A stretch of 64,000 bases of DNA from Aspidapion aeneum (GCA_963576565.1 OY755040.1:86517022-86581021); one strand, 5' to 3'. Shown: positions 9,191 to 21,683, counted from the first letter of the stretch. The notes: generated by a model not told the origin, from the sequence alone. Program-made: numbers and translations.

Positions 9191-12097
9191 TCACAACGTT
9201 CTACGTCTTCCGATACCCAATCTCCACTCGTTTCTGTTTGCCCATAATTCATCATCTAGGCCTCTTATTCTTATTTCACTATCTATTCCTTCTCTCCAGC
9301 TTCTCCTTGGTCTTCCTCGTTTTCTTCGGCCAGTTGGTTTCCATTGTAATATTTGTTTAGGTAGTCTTCCATCATCCATTCTTTGTACATGTCCGTACCA
9401 TACCAGTTGTTTTGTTCTTATATCATCCACTAGAGTACGTTCACCCACTGTCATAATTTCTCTTATTCTTTGATTGGTAACTCTTTCTCTTTTTGATTTC
9501 CCTGCTGCTCTTCTCCAATAGTCCATCTCCGTAGCGGAAAGCATTTTTTCTGTTCTATCTTTGATTGGCCACACCTCTGAGCCGTATGTAATAATACTCT
9601 TTACAATTGTGTTATATATAAGCTTTTTGTTATGTTTTGATATACTTTGGTCCCAAATTATTCCATTTAATAAAGTTATTGCTCTTCTTCCTTGTACGTT
9701 TCTATATTTTATAGCTTTGTCTAGTGTTCCGTCAGCTGTAATTTTCAGACCCAAGTATTTATACTCATCACAGGACTGAATTCGCTGCCCAGTATTTAAG
9801 ATTAGATCCTGTTTCGTTCCACCAATACACATATACTCTGTCTTATTGATATTAACCTCTAGTCCCCACTTATTGTACTCTTCTATTAGTTTTCGTGTCA
9901 TATATTCGAGGTCGTCATAATCCTGAGCCACCACTATCTGATCATCGGCGAAACATAAAGTATACAAGGTGGTTTCATTCAACGGAATTCCCATGTTTTG
10001 GCATTTTCTCTTCCAGACTTTAAGGACCTGTTCCAAATATATCTTGAAGAGCGTAGGCGAGATACAGCAACCTTGTTTAAGACCTTTATTTACTTGAAAG
10101 CCTTTGGTTAGTTTTGCTTTTATTTTAACTTTTGCCTTACTATTGCGGTATAACTCTTTGATGGCCTTAATTAGTTGTACGCTTATGTTTGTCTTTTCCA
10201 ACGCTTTCCAAAGTAGATTTAGTGGTATACTATCATATGCCTTCTGCAAATCTACGTAAAGCAGATGGAGCTCTTGTCCGTATGCCATTTTCTTTTCAAT
10301 AACTTGGGTTATACAAAAGAGATGATCTGAAGTCGATCTACCCGCCCTGAAACCAGCTTGTTCTTCTGCCTCCATATCTTTATATTCGCTCTCCACTTTA
10401 TTTCTTATTATTTTGCCATATATTCTGCTTAGCGTACTAGTTACAGATATACCTCTATAATTGTCACATATATCTTTCCTTCCTTTTTTGTGTATTGTGG
10501 ATATATATGACGTTTTCCACTCAGTTGGTACTACAGCTCCATTTAAATATCTTTGGAAAAGATTCCGTAATCTACAAAACAATTCTTCAGTGCCATATTT
10601 AATAAGTTCAGCTGGGATATTTCCGGGTCCGGCAGATTTACCGCTTTTTAAGGTTTTGCACACGTTTTTGACCTCAGATATTGTGAGGGGTACTGGAGAT
10701 CCCATCGTTCTAATGATATTGTCTCTTTCGTCTTCCTTGAATTCTGCTCTATCTTCAGTTAAAAGTTTTTTAAAATGCTCATCCCATTCTTTGTCTGGTA
10801 TTGGTGAAATAATATCTCTGCATGTTTCTTTTTTGATCGATCTTATAGTTTTCCAGCTTTCAGTACTTCTCCTAACTCCTAAGTAAGAATCTATTTTCTG
10901 GCACTTTTGCATCCATGATTGATTCTTCTTATCACTGATCATTCTTCTCACCTTTGATTGCGCGATTTTGTATTCTTCTCTGCTTCTATCTGTCTTTTGG
11001 GATAAGTACGTGTGATATAATTTCCTTTTTTCCTCTATTTCACTTTCAATCTCAGCATCCCACCAGTATGGTTTTGTTCTTTTAGGAGTTTCTTCCACTA
11101 ATCCTAGTGCTTCTTTTGCAGCTTGATGGATGCTAAATGTGATACATTCGTATTCCTCATCTGGGGTTTCACCTGAACTTGAATTAAGTTTTTCGTTCAG
11201 TCTCTTTTTGTATAAGTTTTTTACGCTGTCATGTTCTAGGCTTAGTAGATTATATTGACAGTGATCAATTTCCTCATTCACTGTATCATCAAGATTTTGT
11301 TGATGGAGGCTTCGGCCTTGATAAGGAAAGAGAATTTTGGTCTCCAGAAAATAGTGATCACTTCCGCATGTTGATCCACGCTTTGTTCTGACATCTTGAA
11401 TTTTTAGTTTTGTCTTTTGTTTAGTGATAAGATAATCAATGACGGATTTCAGGTTTTGTGAGGGTTTGGTCCAGGTATATTTGTGTATTTTCTTATGTTG
11501 GAAAAAACCGTTTTGGATTTTTAGGTCTAATTGCTCACATACTGTGATAAGCCGGTTTCCATTGTCATTAACAACATCTTCTCCATATTGGCCAACTGTC
11601 AGATCATTTACTCTGTTACCTGTTCTACTATTTAAATCTCCCAATATTACAATTTCTCTAGATGTACTTACTGCTGATATTTCATTGTGGATTTCTTCAA
11701 AAAAATTGTCTTTCACGGCTACATTTGCATCGTCATTATACGCATAGATTCCAAAAATCGTAAGTCTCATTCCTTTTATTGTTATATTCATTCTTATTAG
11801 CCGTTCATTTACTGCTTCCCAGTTGGTGATATATTTTCTAAATCTTTTGTTGACCAAAATAGATACTCCTTGTTGAGCATGTTTTTCTTTTGCCACTCCG
11901 CTATAGAAATGGTCATACTGTCCTAGGTTTTCAGATCCTTTTCCTTTCTTCTTCGTTTCTGTTGGTACAGCAAGGTCAACCTTCATTCTGCTGCACTCAT
12001 GGACTATTTCATTCACTTTTCGACTCATTCCTTGTACGTTCCATGTACCAAAAATCATATTCCTGTTTCTTTGCTTGGTTCGTCTTAGGTTTTTCAT
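9191..12097 (-). CDS. RTE retrotransposon endonuclease/reverse transcriptase, 968 aa, intact
   Basis: This one protein nicks target DNA and copies its RNA into the nick. An AP-type endonuclease fills roughly residues 12-260: TWNVQG (about 20), TETKKKG (about 47), GDLNSRTG (about 150) and GSDHYF (about 247). A linker rich in K and E follows. Reverse transcriptase covers about residues 480-790, with [10 protein letters not shown], motif [10 protein letters not shown] (about 615), [10 protein letters not shown] and motif C FADDQ (about 715). The C-terminus carries [12 protein letters not shown], typical of RTE ORFs. The start at 12097 is chosen because the ATG is preceded by AAAGAA and lies just before the endonuclease. 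No stop or frameshift occurs, and all catalytic motifs are present. A second, broken family member lies at 17489-21083 and aligns across both domains. Confidence 0.9.
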   Translation of the reverse strand: MKNLRRTKQRNRNMIFGTWNVQGMSRKVNEIVHECSRMKVDLAVPTETKKKGKGSENLGQYDHFYSGVAKEKHAQQGVSILVNKRFRKYITNWEAVNERLIRMNITIKGMRLTIFGIYAYNDDANVAVKDNFFEEIHNEISAVSTSREIVILGDLNSRTGNRVNDLTVGQYGEDVVNDNGNRLITVCEQLDLKIQNGFFQHKKIHKYTWTKPSQNLKSVIDYLITKQKTKLKIQDVRTKRGSTCGSDHYFLETKILFPYQGRSLHQQNLDDTVNEEIDHCQYNLLSLEHDSVKNLYKKRLNEKLNSSSGETPDEEYECITFSIHQAAKEALGLVEETPKRTKPYWWDAEIESEIEEKRKLYHTYLSQKTDRSREEYKIAQSKVRRMISDKKNQSWMQKCQKIDSYLGVRRSTESWKTIRSIKKETCRDIISPIPDKEWDEHFKKLLTEDRAEFKEDERDNIIRTMGSPVPLTISEVKNVCKTLKSGKSAGPGNIPAELIKYGTEELFCRLRNLFQRYLNGAVVPTEWKTSYISTIHKKGRKDICDNYRGISVTSTLSRIYGKIIRNKVESEYKDMEAEEQAGFRAGRSTSDHLFCITQVIEKKMAYGQELHLLYVDLQKAYDSIPLNLLWKALEKTNISVQLIKAIKELYRNSKAKVKIKAKLTKGFQVNKGLKQGCCISPTLFKIYLEQVLKVWKRKCQNMGIPLNETTLYTLCFADDQIVVAQDYDDLEYMTRKLIEEYNKWGLEVNINKTEYMCIGGTKQDLILNTGQRIQSCDEYKYLGLKITADGTLDKAIKYRNVQGRRAITLLNGIIWDQSISKHNKKLIYNTIVKSIITYGSEVWPIKDRTEKMLSATEMDYWRRAAGKSKRERVTNQRIREIMTVGERTLVDDIRTKQLVWYGHVQRMDDGRLPKQILQWKPTGRRKRGRPRRSWREGIDSEIRIRGLDDELWANRNEWRLGIGRRRTL

Positions 12098-12498
12098 TTC
12101 TTTCCGAGGCGTTTGATTGGGTTTTTTAACAGTGTACGTTTTTTCCGGGTATCAGAGAGTTAGTCTAATGCCCCAACCCCCAACCTGGAGGACCAGGTGA
12201 TTTTTGATCGAGGTTTTCTTCCCCTAGCCTTTGACGATTCCAACGCCGGTACTACAAGGCAGCATCTTCTTCTTTTATACTATCCCTAAAAGAAAGGGTT
12301 GCCACCTGCGCTATGATCACCGTACCGAGGTCCATCCTCTCCGCCTTTCATACCGATGTGGTCTTCTCCCGTAACCCTGGGAATGGGACCCTAAACAGGT
12401 GCTAACTCTCCGGGTCAGAGAGTACCTGGAATCTACGGAGGGCAGGGGTCGATTCATTTCCCCTGATAGACATGTGACGAGGTCTACCCCGTACCCCC

Positions 12499-12511
12499 AT
12501 TTAAATAATTA
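12499..12511. repeat. target-site duplication, right copy
   Basis: ATTTAAATAATTA, identical to 9094-9106; it marks the 5' end of the RTE insertion. Confidence 0.9.
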
Positions 12512-13168
12512 CAGCTGGAAAACGAAACCGATGACCCCCAATTTCTTTGAGACGAGTATTTAGACGGCTTGGGCCCTAACATATCATAAATTCACCTCAT
12601 TTAACGCATCCCGGTAAACACACTATTCCGTAGACAATTAGTAAACGTGTCATGCGTTGAATTATATTTTTTTTTGAAATACCCTGTAAGCTTATCACAT
12701 AACCTATTAAGCAAACATCACTCTAGAATAGTTAAAGCGACTCACATGAAAGCAAGAGAAGTTAATTTTGACCATGCATTTTTAGTTTCCTTTCTTTATA
12801 TTCAATAAATCTCAATTATTTTTCCTGTATTTTTTTTTATTATTTTGAGCCACTCTGTAGGTATGTGACGGAAACTATATGTCAAAAACTGATAACATTC
12901 TTAAAAGAACTCTTTTAGCAATAAAGTAAAGCTAATATCAGTTTTTTATTTTTATTTGGCGCTAAGTTATTACAAAAAAACTACAAATGGTCATATTTTT
13001 CCATATTTCAGTGGCGCACATTTAAATAAGCATAGCTCGAAAACGAATCCTATGACCCCCCTAATTTTTTTTTGGTAAAAATATCAGGAAGGTTTGTCCT
13101 TCAACATATATCAAATTCAGCTCATCTGACGCGTCCCGGTAAACAATGTATTTAGTGCCTCCTCCTTT

Positions 13169-13444
13169 CAGCTTTGTAGCATGTCTCGAAGTACAGTAGA
13201 ATATTGATGATCTATACATGAGTGAGTGAGTGGCAATTTCGACGTTTTTTAAAATTTCGTAACTACTTTATGGAATTCCATGAAACTTGGAGGGGTTGTT
13301 AACTCCGTAGAGATCTACGACTGTGCAAAGTTTGAGATTTGTAGCTCATTCCGAAGTAGACTTTTAGGTAGTTCAAATATCGGCTGAAATGTTTCAAGAA
13401 AAGGTTACGGCGCGCGAACTTGGCGAGGCACTGCTGTGCCATCA
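13169..13444. other. remnant of the 140-bp minisatellite unit, then non-coding
   Basis: The first 40 bases continue the unit broken at 7371 (CTTTGTAGCATGTCTCGAAGT). The rest has no recognisable feature. Confidence 0.4.
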
Positions 13445-15175
13445 GATTTAGTTGGTGAGGGGTGTAAAGGGGTAAACTCATAACTTTGGAATGAAAATAA
13501 ATACGAACAGACGGTTTTTGGATTTATGATTTGATCAGCTGACAGTCTAATTTTATGAAAAAGGTTGGGGTAGGTGAGGGGTGTAATTCTTAACTTTGGG
13601 ACCAAATTATTATATATATACAGTGTGTCCACGTAAGTTGGCGGCATATGGGAAACTTTTTTATTATTAGCTTTACGAAAAAAAGTTATTCTTCATAAAA
13701 AGTTCCGCATCGTCCAAAACCTAAAATGCAACCATCAGATGTTAAATTTTTTCAGTCATATTACGAGGTTTGTCAAAAAATGTGATGTGAAAAGTACCTT
13801 TCTTTTTGAAAATATCGAAAATTGTTATAAAAAAAAAGATGTTTAGAATTAAAAATAGCTTTCAAATATTCAACATTGTTTATTTACATTAAAAAAATAT
13901 TTTTTTCTACATTTTCTCTGCGATTACGTTGGAAATTTAAGTTTGCACATTAATGCATAATTAATCTAGGATGCATTGGCATTTTTTAAAACTGATAATT
14001 AAAGTAGGCTTTGCGAACTGTCTAAGTATCGAAAATCCGAAGAAACGTCAACAATCGTATTTCAAAAAGTGCCACGGTATAAACACTTATCAAATTTATA
14101 ATTAATAAATACAATGCATTAATGTGCAAACTTAAATTTCCAACATAATCGCAGAGAAAATGTAGAAAAATATATTTTTTTAATGTAAATAAACAATGTT
14201 GAATATTTGAAAGCTATTTTTAATTCTAAACATCTTTTCTTTATAACAATTTTCGATATTGTCAAAAAGAAAGGTACTTTACTCTAGAGCAAAAATCACA
14301 TTTTTTGACAAACCTCGTAATATGACTGAAAAAATTTAACATCTGATGGTTGCATTTTAGGTTTTGGACCATGCAGAACTTTTTATAAAGAATAACTTTT
14401 TTTCGTAAAGCTAATAATAAAAAAGTTTCCCATATGCCGCCAACTTACGTGGACACACTGTATATTATATAGATATGAACATGCGTTTGTCGGATTTATG
14501 ATTTGATGAGGAGATAATATAATTTTATGAAAAAAAAACGGGGTAGGTGAGGGTTGTAAAGAGGGTAAATTCATAACTTTGGAACCGAAACATATACGAA
14601 CATGCGGTTTTCTTCAGACTTATGATTTAATGTGGAGACAATATAATTTAATTTTAAAAAAATGGGAGTGGGGGATGGGTAAGGCGTGTTCAGGGGGTAA
14701 ATTTATAACTTTGAAATTAAAACAGATACGAACATGCGGTTTTCAGATTTATGATTTGATCTGGTGTCAATGCAATTTTATGAACAAAAATCGGAGGTAG
14801 GAGGGGGTAAATGGTGTAAATTCAGAACCTTTATACTGAAAACGGATACAAACATATGGTTTTCAAATTTATGATTTGATCTGGTGACAATTTAATTTTA
14901 TGAACAAACAAAACATTGGTAGGGGGTGTATAAGGATGGTAACGGGGGTAAGTGCTGAATATAGGAATCAAAATAAATATGAACATACAGTTTTTAGATT
15001 TATGATTTGATCTGGTGACAATATAATTTTAAGAAAAAAAAAACAAAATTAGTGGGTTGGTGAGGGGTGTAAAGAGGGTAAGAAATACAAGGGTGGGTGA
15101 GGGTGGAAAGGGGGAAATTCAGAACTTTGAAACCAAAACACATACGAACATGCAGTTTTTAGATTTATGATTATT
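13445..15175. repeat. minisatellite array, unit about 110-120 bp, interrupted by a MITE
   Basis: Units repeat GGTAGGTGAGGGGTGTAAAG, AATTCATAACTTTGGAACC, AAAACAGATACGAACATGCG and TTTTCAGATTTATGATTTGAT-like strings separated by A-rich runs. Copies are seen before the MITE (13445-13618) and after it (14463-15175, about six units of declining similarity). No protein is encoded; short open frames here are repeat translations. Confidence 0.8.
13621..14460. mobile_element. palindromic MITE, Tc1/mariner-like (TA duplication), 840 bp
   Basis: Starts CAGTGTGTCCACGTAAGTTG and ends with the exact inverse, with TA on both sides (13619-13620 and 14461-14462). The inverted arms are over 300 bases each and include GGCGGCATATGGGAAAC, AACCTAAAATGCAACCATC and AATCGCAGAGAAAATGTAG. 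No ORF. A TA target and terminal inverted repeats fit a non-autonomous Tc1/mariner-superfamily element. The right arm differs by a short CTCTAGAGCAAAAA insertion. Confidence 0.9.
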
Positions 15176-15605
15176 TCGGCGTAAATTGCTTTTTTCTTAA
15201 TAAATAATTCAACTGTCAAATAAAGTTTTACCTGTCGCTTTTACTTTTTGAGATATTGCACAAAGTTGGTATTTTTCTCATGTATAATAACCGTTTTTTA
15301 TTCGATTTTTAAAATCGGCGTAAATTTCCTTTAAAATGACGTACCACACTCAATATTTAAAAAATTTTTTTATTGTTTTTTATAATTTTATTTTTAATTA
15401 CCTATTCAAAAAAAAATTATTTGATCATTTTATAGTGTTTTAGAATATAAAGCTATAAAAGGTGTCATTACATGCATTAGGAAATAAAAATTTAACCTAA
15501 TATCCGAGAAGAGCAAACTAGATCTCAAAACCTAAAAGTGAAAAAATTCAATTTGACAGTTAAATTAACTGTTAAAACAAAAATATAAAAAAGCAATTTA
15601 CACCA
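15176..15605. other. non-coding AT-rich stretch
   Basis: No coding signal or clear repeat. CGGCGTAAATTGC/TTTACGCCG-like words occur near 15180 and 15310, but no full structure was traced. Confidence 0.4.
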
Positions 15606-15889
15606 ACGTCGTAAGTAAGGGATGTCAGAGAAGTAGCAAAAATAAAATGGAAATTTGCCGGTCATACTATCAGAAAGACGATCGATGGAACAAATGTATT
15701 GTAAACTGGAGACCTTGGGAAAATAAAAGAAGTAGGGGAAGACCCCAAATGAGATGTGCGGATGATTTGAAGGAACACGCGGGAACTAGATGAATGGACA
15801 CGGCGACAGACAGAGAAGAGTGGAAGATATTGGGGGAGGCCTATGTCCAAAGATGGATTGAAGAAGGCTAAATAGATAGATAGATAGAT
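15606..15889 (+). pseudogene. LINE 3'-end relic with (TAGA)n tail
   Basis: The translation reads VREVAKIKWKFAGHTIRKT in one frame, then after a frameshift near 15665 NWRPWENKRSRGRPQMR, ADDLKEHAGTR, an in-frame TGA, and DREEWKILGEAYVQRWIEEG before TAA at 15869. This is the conserved C-terminus of an insect endonuclease-reverse transcriptase LINE. The stop is followed at once by AGATAGATAGATAGAT, a simple-repeat 3' tail. Everything upstream of the last ~90 codons is missing (5' truncation). Confidence 0.8.
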
Positions 15890-17184
15890 GTGTGTGGTAA
15901 GTTACTACTTGGTTTTAAAAATAATAAAAAAGACAAGGGGCACAAAAAATGTGTAATGTCCGAAACGTGAAATTTCTTCGATAGTTTCCGAAGTAAACAA
16001 AAAATCACTTTTCTGGCAAACGGTCTCGGCAAACAAATTAACAAAACTTCAAAAGATTCCTTAAATTACAATTAGCAAGTTAAATTGTTAAGAAACGTAT
16101 TTGTCCGAAACAAAATGTAACCACCCGAAGCATCAATTTAATGTGTTTCAGACGATTACAGTAACTATATTTGATCCTATTTTTCTTTATTTAGAAGATG
16201 TTATTGAATAAAAACTATTCGTAAGATGAAACACACTAAATGTTATCGGCTACTCGGCGATCGCCTTAAAAAAACGTTTGTATTTTTATTTGGGTCCCGA
16301 AGGCATCCCAAAAAGAGTGGACTGACTATATTTGGACCCAGTTTCGGATGCAGGGGGGGGGCAAACGGGCCAGTGCCACCTTTCTAGACATAAAACTTAT
16401 TTTTAACTTTTGCAGAGTCAGTTGCTTAAATTTTTTCACAAAATCTATTTTATTTTTAAGAAATTTTCACCTGTGGCGCAATTTATCTCCTTTCGATGCT
16501 AAATTTTAGAGCATAAACCTGTAAAGAAAAAATATTTTGATGTTTGCTGCCACTTTGGCCACACCACCTTGGAAATTGTGGATGTATTAAGTTTAAAGGT
16601 TGTGTTTAAAGTCGCTGATTTCGATTTTTGACTGAAGCTTAAAAACAATTAAAATGAAGAGTTCAAAATGGCGGATTTTCCATTTATAAACCGCGTACCG
16701 CCGCTGAATTTGAAAAATTTAATTGGGGTGACTATTATGATGTTATGATTTAAATTATTTTAGATCCTGGGAGTCCGTCAATAAAAATCTATCTTTTTAG
16801 TTTGTGACGTTTCAGTTTTAAAATAATTTACAATTTGAACGGCCAGGAATATTATTTAAATTTTAAATTTATGATTTAATACATATCGGTTTCTAAATGG
16901 AAATGTCCATCATTTTGGATCCGTCAATTCGATTTTTCCAAGGTTTAATTCAAAAATTATAATCAGCGACCTTTAACACTTCAAAGTTCCAAATTAAATA
17001 CATCTCGATTAATAAGAGGAAAGGTCCACCATATTGGATCGCCATTTTGACTTTTTAAAAGATTAATTATATAGCCATTTTGATTTTTTTTAAATCATAG
17101 TTTGCGACGTTTACAAACGCAGACTGCCAGCCCTGATTTTCTTTTAAAAAAATGCTAGTCTTATTTCATTAAATTTTATTTCAA
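15890..17184. other. 1.3 kb without recognised genes
   Basis: AT-rich. A G-tract with GTTTCGGATGCAGGGGGG near 16340 resembles ends of common dispersed repeats. Otherwise short words such as 'CATTTTGGATCCGTCA' recur, without a definable unit. Confidence 0.4.
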
Positions 17185-17370
17185 AAATTTAATTGTCATA
17201 ATTAGCTTTGAAATTTAAAATAGGTATAAGGAAAGGATGCCCTAGTTGTTTAAATAGATTTAACCTGTAAAATTCTAAATTTAATTGTCATAATTAGCTT
17301 TGAAATTAAAAATAGGTATAAGAAAATGATGCCCTAGTTGTTTAAATAGATTTAACCTGTAAAATTCTAT
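17185..17370. repeat. tandem duplication, unit about 92 bp, two copies
   Basis: TTAATTGTCATAATTAGCTT to TAACCTGTAAAATTCT is present twice in tandem (17189 and 17281) with a few differences. Confidence 0.85.
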
Positions 17371-18376
17371 CACATATTAATTTGGGTAAAACTTTTTGAC
17401 CGCCACTGGCGAGAGCCTTTAAATTGGTAATAAAACTCAAACAGAGCCACTGGGAATATTTTCTTAAATTGAATAAAATATAAATCATAAATTGGACATT
17501 ATTGCAACCGAAGTGCAGAATTGTAAGATCGATATCATTGCACTCACAGAGACAAAAAAGAAAGGAACAGGTACGAATAGTGTCGGTAATTTTGTCCATA
17601 TATTCACTGGAGTCCCAAAAGAAAGAAGAGCAGCCAGGGGGGTATTCTTGTTAATAAAGAATAAAATTACAGACTACGATTGCATTAGTGAAAACATACT
17701 TCGAGTGAACATGAAGATGCTTCGACATAATATAAGTATAATAGCAGTCTACGCACCATCAGATGACGAAAGAGTAGCTACAAAACAAATGTTCTTTGAC
17801 CAACTTGATGAGACTATCACAAAAATCGGTAATACGAGAGAAATAATTATGCTTGGCGATTTTAATAGCCGAACTGGTAGGCAAACCCAGAGCAAAGTGA
17901 TAGGACCATTTGGAGAGGAAGTAACAAATGATAATGGCTTAAGACTGATGCAATTGTGTGAAACCCACAACCTAAAAATAAATAATGGTTTTTTTAAACA
18001 TAAGGATATTCATCGATATACCTGGACTCAGCCAACAAGAAATCTTAAATCAATCATTGATTACGCTAAAGGTGGACAACACTCACAATTAAAGTGGTAT
18101 GATGTGCGAGCACTGGTGTTACCTGTGGATCTGACCACCATCTGGTAAAAGCAAAAATATTATTCCCTTTAAGAAAAACAAATAAGGACGAAAGTATTAG
18201 AGAAAATGAAAACCTAGAATGCATCGAAGACAATCAAAAATACAATTTTAGAAGTCTAGAAACCGAAAGTACTCAAAGATTGTATTAGAACCGATTAGAT
18301 GAAAAATTAATAAACACAAATCACTCATTTGAAGATAATTAAAAGCTTGAAGGAAGCAAGCAACGAAGCTGTTGGA

Positions 18377-19240
18377 TACCAAGATAATAGAAATAACAGG
18401 AAGATGTGGTGGACGGACAAAATACAAGAAATGGTCAAAGAGAAAAAACGCACATACTTGAAATGGTTCAGTACTAAAGAGCAAAGAGACCTAGAAATCT
18501 ACAGGGAAACCAGCAGACAGCTAAGAAATTTGATACGCACAGAAAAAAATGAAATGTTCGAGCGCAAGTGCCACGACATAAATACACACGTAGGAGGTAG
18601 GCACAGTTCTGAAGTATGGAAATTCATTTCTACAGTAAAAAACCCAACAAAAGAAAAAGTAAACATTCAGATAATCAAACCAGAACAATGGACAGAACAC
18701 TACAAGGGACTGCTGCAGGAGACGAGACCCGAATATATGGCAGCCTCTCCGGGGAGAGACATAGAAGTACATGGAGAGGAAGTAATCATCGAAAAAGAAA
18801 TGATAAAGAATAATATTAAAAAGCTTAAATCCGGAAAAGCTAGCGGACCTGGAGGAATATATGCTGAAATGCTCAAATATGGATCAGAGAAACTACTCGA
18901 AAATCTCACATATATTATCAATCAATGCATAAACGAACATCCAGTACCTAATGATTGGAAAATTGCATTTATATCCTCAATACATAAAAAAGGAAACAAG
19001 CTGGATTGCAATAATTACAGAGGAATTTCAGTAACCAGTACTCTAAGTAGATTGTACGGTAGGATTCTTAGAGATCTAATAGAAAATGATTTTCATGAAC
19101 AAGAAGAAGAAGAGCACAGTGGGTTTCGCGCAGGCAGATCTTGTAGTGATAATGTTTTTTGTCTTAAACAAGTAATTGAGAAAAGAAGCGCCAGAAATAT
19201 AGAGACTCGTGTTACCTTTGTGAACCTACAAAAAGCAAAA
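18377..19240 (+). repeat. internal tandem duplication of the RTE ORF, first copy (864 bp)
   Basis: Begins TACCAAGATAATAGAAATAA and ends after GAACCTACAAAAAGCA. The next base pairs restart the same sequence at 19241. The 864-bp length is 288 codons, so the frame is kept across the first junction. Confidence 0.95.
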
Positions 19241-20103
19241 TACCAAGATAATAGAAATAACAGGAAGATGTGGTGGACGGACAAAATACAAGAAATGGTC
19301 AAAGAGAAAAAACGCACATACTTGAAATGGTTCAGTACTAAAGAGCAAAGAGACCTAGAAATCTACAGGGAAACCAGCAGACAGCTAAGAAATTTGATAC
19401 GCACAGAAAAAAATGAAATGTTCGAGCGCAAGTGCCACGACATAAATACACACGTAGGAGGTAGGCACAGTTCTGAAGTTTGGAAATTCATTTCTACAGT
19501 AAAAAACCCAACAAAAGAAAAAGTAAACATTCAGATAATCAAACCAGAACAATGGACAGAACACTACAAGGGACTGCTGCAGGAGACGAGACCCGAATAT
19601 ATGGCAGCCTCTCCGGGGAGAGACATAGAAGTACATGGAGAGGAAGTAATCATCGAAAAAAAATGATAAAGAATAATATTAAAAAGCTTAAATCCGGAAA
19701 AGCTAGCGGACCTGGAGGAATATATGCTGAAATGCTCAAATATGGATCAGAGAAACTACTCGAAAATCTCACATATATTATCAATCAATGCATAAACGAA
19801 CATCCAGTACCTAATGATTGGAAAATTGCATTTATATCCTCAATACATAAAAAAGGAAACAAGCTGGATTGCAATAATTACAGAGGAATTTCAGTAACCA
19901 GTACTCTAAGTAGATTGTACGGTAGGATTCTTAGAGATCTAATAGAAAATGATTTTCATGAACAAGAAGAAGAAGAGCACAGTGGGTTTCGCGCAGGCAG
20001 ATCTTGTAGTGATAATGTTTTTTGTCTTAAACAAGTAATTGAGAAAAGAAGCGCCAGAAATATAGAGACTCGTGTTACCTTTGTGAACCTACAAAAAGCA
20101 TAT
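19241..20103 (+). repeat. internal tandem duplication of the RTE ORF, second copy (863 bp)
   Basis: Nearly identical to 18377-19240. A one-base loss in the A-run near 19660 (GAAAAAAAATG versus GAAAAAGAAATG) shifts the frame and ends the first open frame at 19666. After this copy the ORF continues normally with the residues following motif A. Confidence 0.9.
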
Positions 20104-21077
20104 GATACCGTTCTAGTAGAAAAATTATGGACAGTGTTAGAGCAAACTAATATCAATCATACATATATAAAAGCGATAAAAGAACTATACAAAGGGTCAA
20201 AATCTAAAATTAAAATTGGAGATCGACTTTCAAAAGAATTCCTGGTAACAAAAGGCTTAAGACAGGGATGTTGTATCTCTCCAACTCTTTTTAAAATATA
20301 TATCGCAGTAGCTCTAAAAAACTGGAAACGTAAAGTGCACGGCATGGGAATACAACTTAACGACCGATTTACCATATACACACTACAGTTTGCTGACGAC
20401 CAAGTAATTGTGGCTAATGATAAAGAAGACATGGAGTATATGATGAGAAAATTAACAGAAGAATACCAAAAGTGGGGATTAACAGTGAACGTGGACAAGA
20501 CACAGTACTTATGTATTGGAAACGAATCCAGTGAGTTAGTACTAGAAAATGGACAAACAATATCTCCATGCAATGAGTATGTATACTTGGGTGTCACATT
20601 TGATAAGACAGAAAAAGACTGTAAAGAATTGGAAAAAAGAATAGCAAAAGCAAAAAAGGTTATTGGATGTCTTAACAGTATTTTATGGAGCAGAGAAATA
20701 AAAAAGAATGTAAAATATAACATATATGAAACAATGGTGAAAAGCAGGCTGTTGTATGGAATAGAGACTTGTCGCGTAACAGAAAAATACAAAACAAAAA
20801 TGGAAAGTGTCGAAATGGATGCAATAAGAAGATCAATGAGATTATCTAGAATAGATCACATAAGAAATGAGATCATAAAAGAAAGAATGGGAATCGAAGG
20901 AAGCATAACGGATGACATCACTAAAAGGCAACTGATATGGTACGGCCATGTACAACGGATGAACGACGAAAAATTACCAAAGCAGGTCCTAGAATGGCAA
21001 CTAGAATGACAACAGTCAATCCAAAGATCAATAAGTCAAAAAAATCTAATAGAAGATGACTGTCAGGATCGAAGGAG

Positions 21078-21483
21078 GCAGTGGCGGATCCACGGGGGGG
21101 CACTAGGGGCACTTGCCCCCCCCCGAGAATTTTTTGAATATACAAAAAATTAGTAACAAGTAATGTTTTTGCTAATAAAAATTCAAAATTTTTGCCTGCG
21201 GCGCATGAAAGTGTCTATTATTATTATCATCGAAATTACAACCACTGACTAGTTCAATAAAATGCTGCTTAAAAAAGTGTATACCGTTTTTTACCAACTG
21301 AGAATGTCACTCAAAGTGATTTTTGAAAAATGTGGTAAGCATCAAAATCCCAATATTTATACGGCAGAAATATTTTTATGCAAAATGCGTTAAGAATAAT
21401 TACTCAAAAATGCCAACAAAATCTTACACATAATAGCAATCAGTTTGAACAATTATATCATTAAAGAAAGATTAGTTATTATT
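21078..21483. other. G/C-tract repeat end, then non-coding
   Basis: CAGTGGCGGATCCACGGGGG and a matching C-tract at 21115-21125 look like one end of a hAT-like dispersed repeat abutting the RTE copy. The other end was not found. Nothing else seen to 21483. Confidence 0.4.
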
Positions 21484-21621
21484 AGCTCACACATATACTA
21501 AACTATAGTAGTGTGAGCTATGGTGATCCTAATTTTTTCGAGAAAAAAAAAGTTGCTCCGATTTCAAAATTTTTTATATATCTTTGCGTTTCAGATGATT
21601 TTGAAACTTTTTTGTTGCGCC

Positions 21622-21683
<62 letters not shown>

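Larger units (their letters stand above)
9107..12498 (-). mobile_element. RTE-type non-LTR retrotransposon, near full length
   Basis: Minus-strand LINE of 3392 bp bracketed by an exact 13-bp duplication. From its 5' end (12498) there is about 400 bases of GC-richer leader, then a single 968-codon ORF (12097-9191), then almost no 3' UTR and a (TA)n tail of about 75 bases. A very short 3' UTR with a simple-repeat tail and one endonuclease-RT ORF fit the RTE clade. The intact ORF and perfect duplication suggest a recent insertion. Confidence 0.85.
7371..13168. mobile_element. large palindromic (fold-back) element, split by an RTE LINE
   Basis: The outer ends are inverse complements: AAAGGAGGAGGCACTAAATA at 7371 and its inverse ending at 13168. 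Without the LINE at 9107-12498 the element is about 2.4 kb with its centre near 8,500-8,600. Each arm contains internal units beginning GTTTACCGGGACGCGTCAGA-like (7398, 7918, 8306; inverted near 8716, 12617 and 13142). It has no coding capacity. It sits inside a minisatellite unit whose two halves flank it. Confidence 0.75.
17489..21083 (+). pseudogene. RTE-type LINE ORF, broken, with internal duplication
   Basis: Second copy of the RTE family. The first endonuclease strand (the TWN motif region) is missing, so the element is 5'-truncated. ALTETKKKG and GDFNSRTG are in frame from 17492. Near 18112 a frameshift pushes the GSDHH motif into another frame, and a further stop and frameshift lie at about 18280-18330. 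The RT part carries [32 protein letters not shown] (about 20258) and FADDQ (about 20391). It reaches FRAGRS only after an 864-bp segment (18377-19240) is repeated. The C-terminus stops early at 21009; the next ~70 bases still read SISQKNLIEDDCQDRRR in a shifted frame. No functional product expected. Confidence 0.85.
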
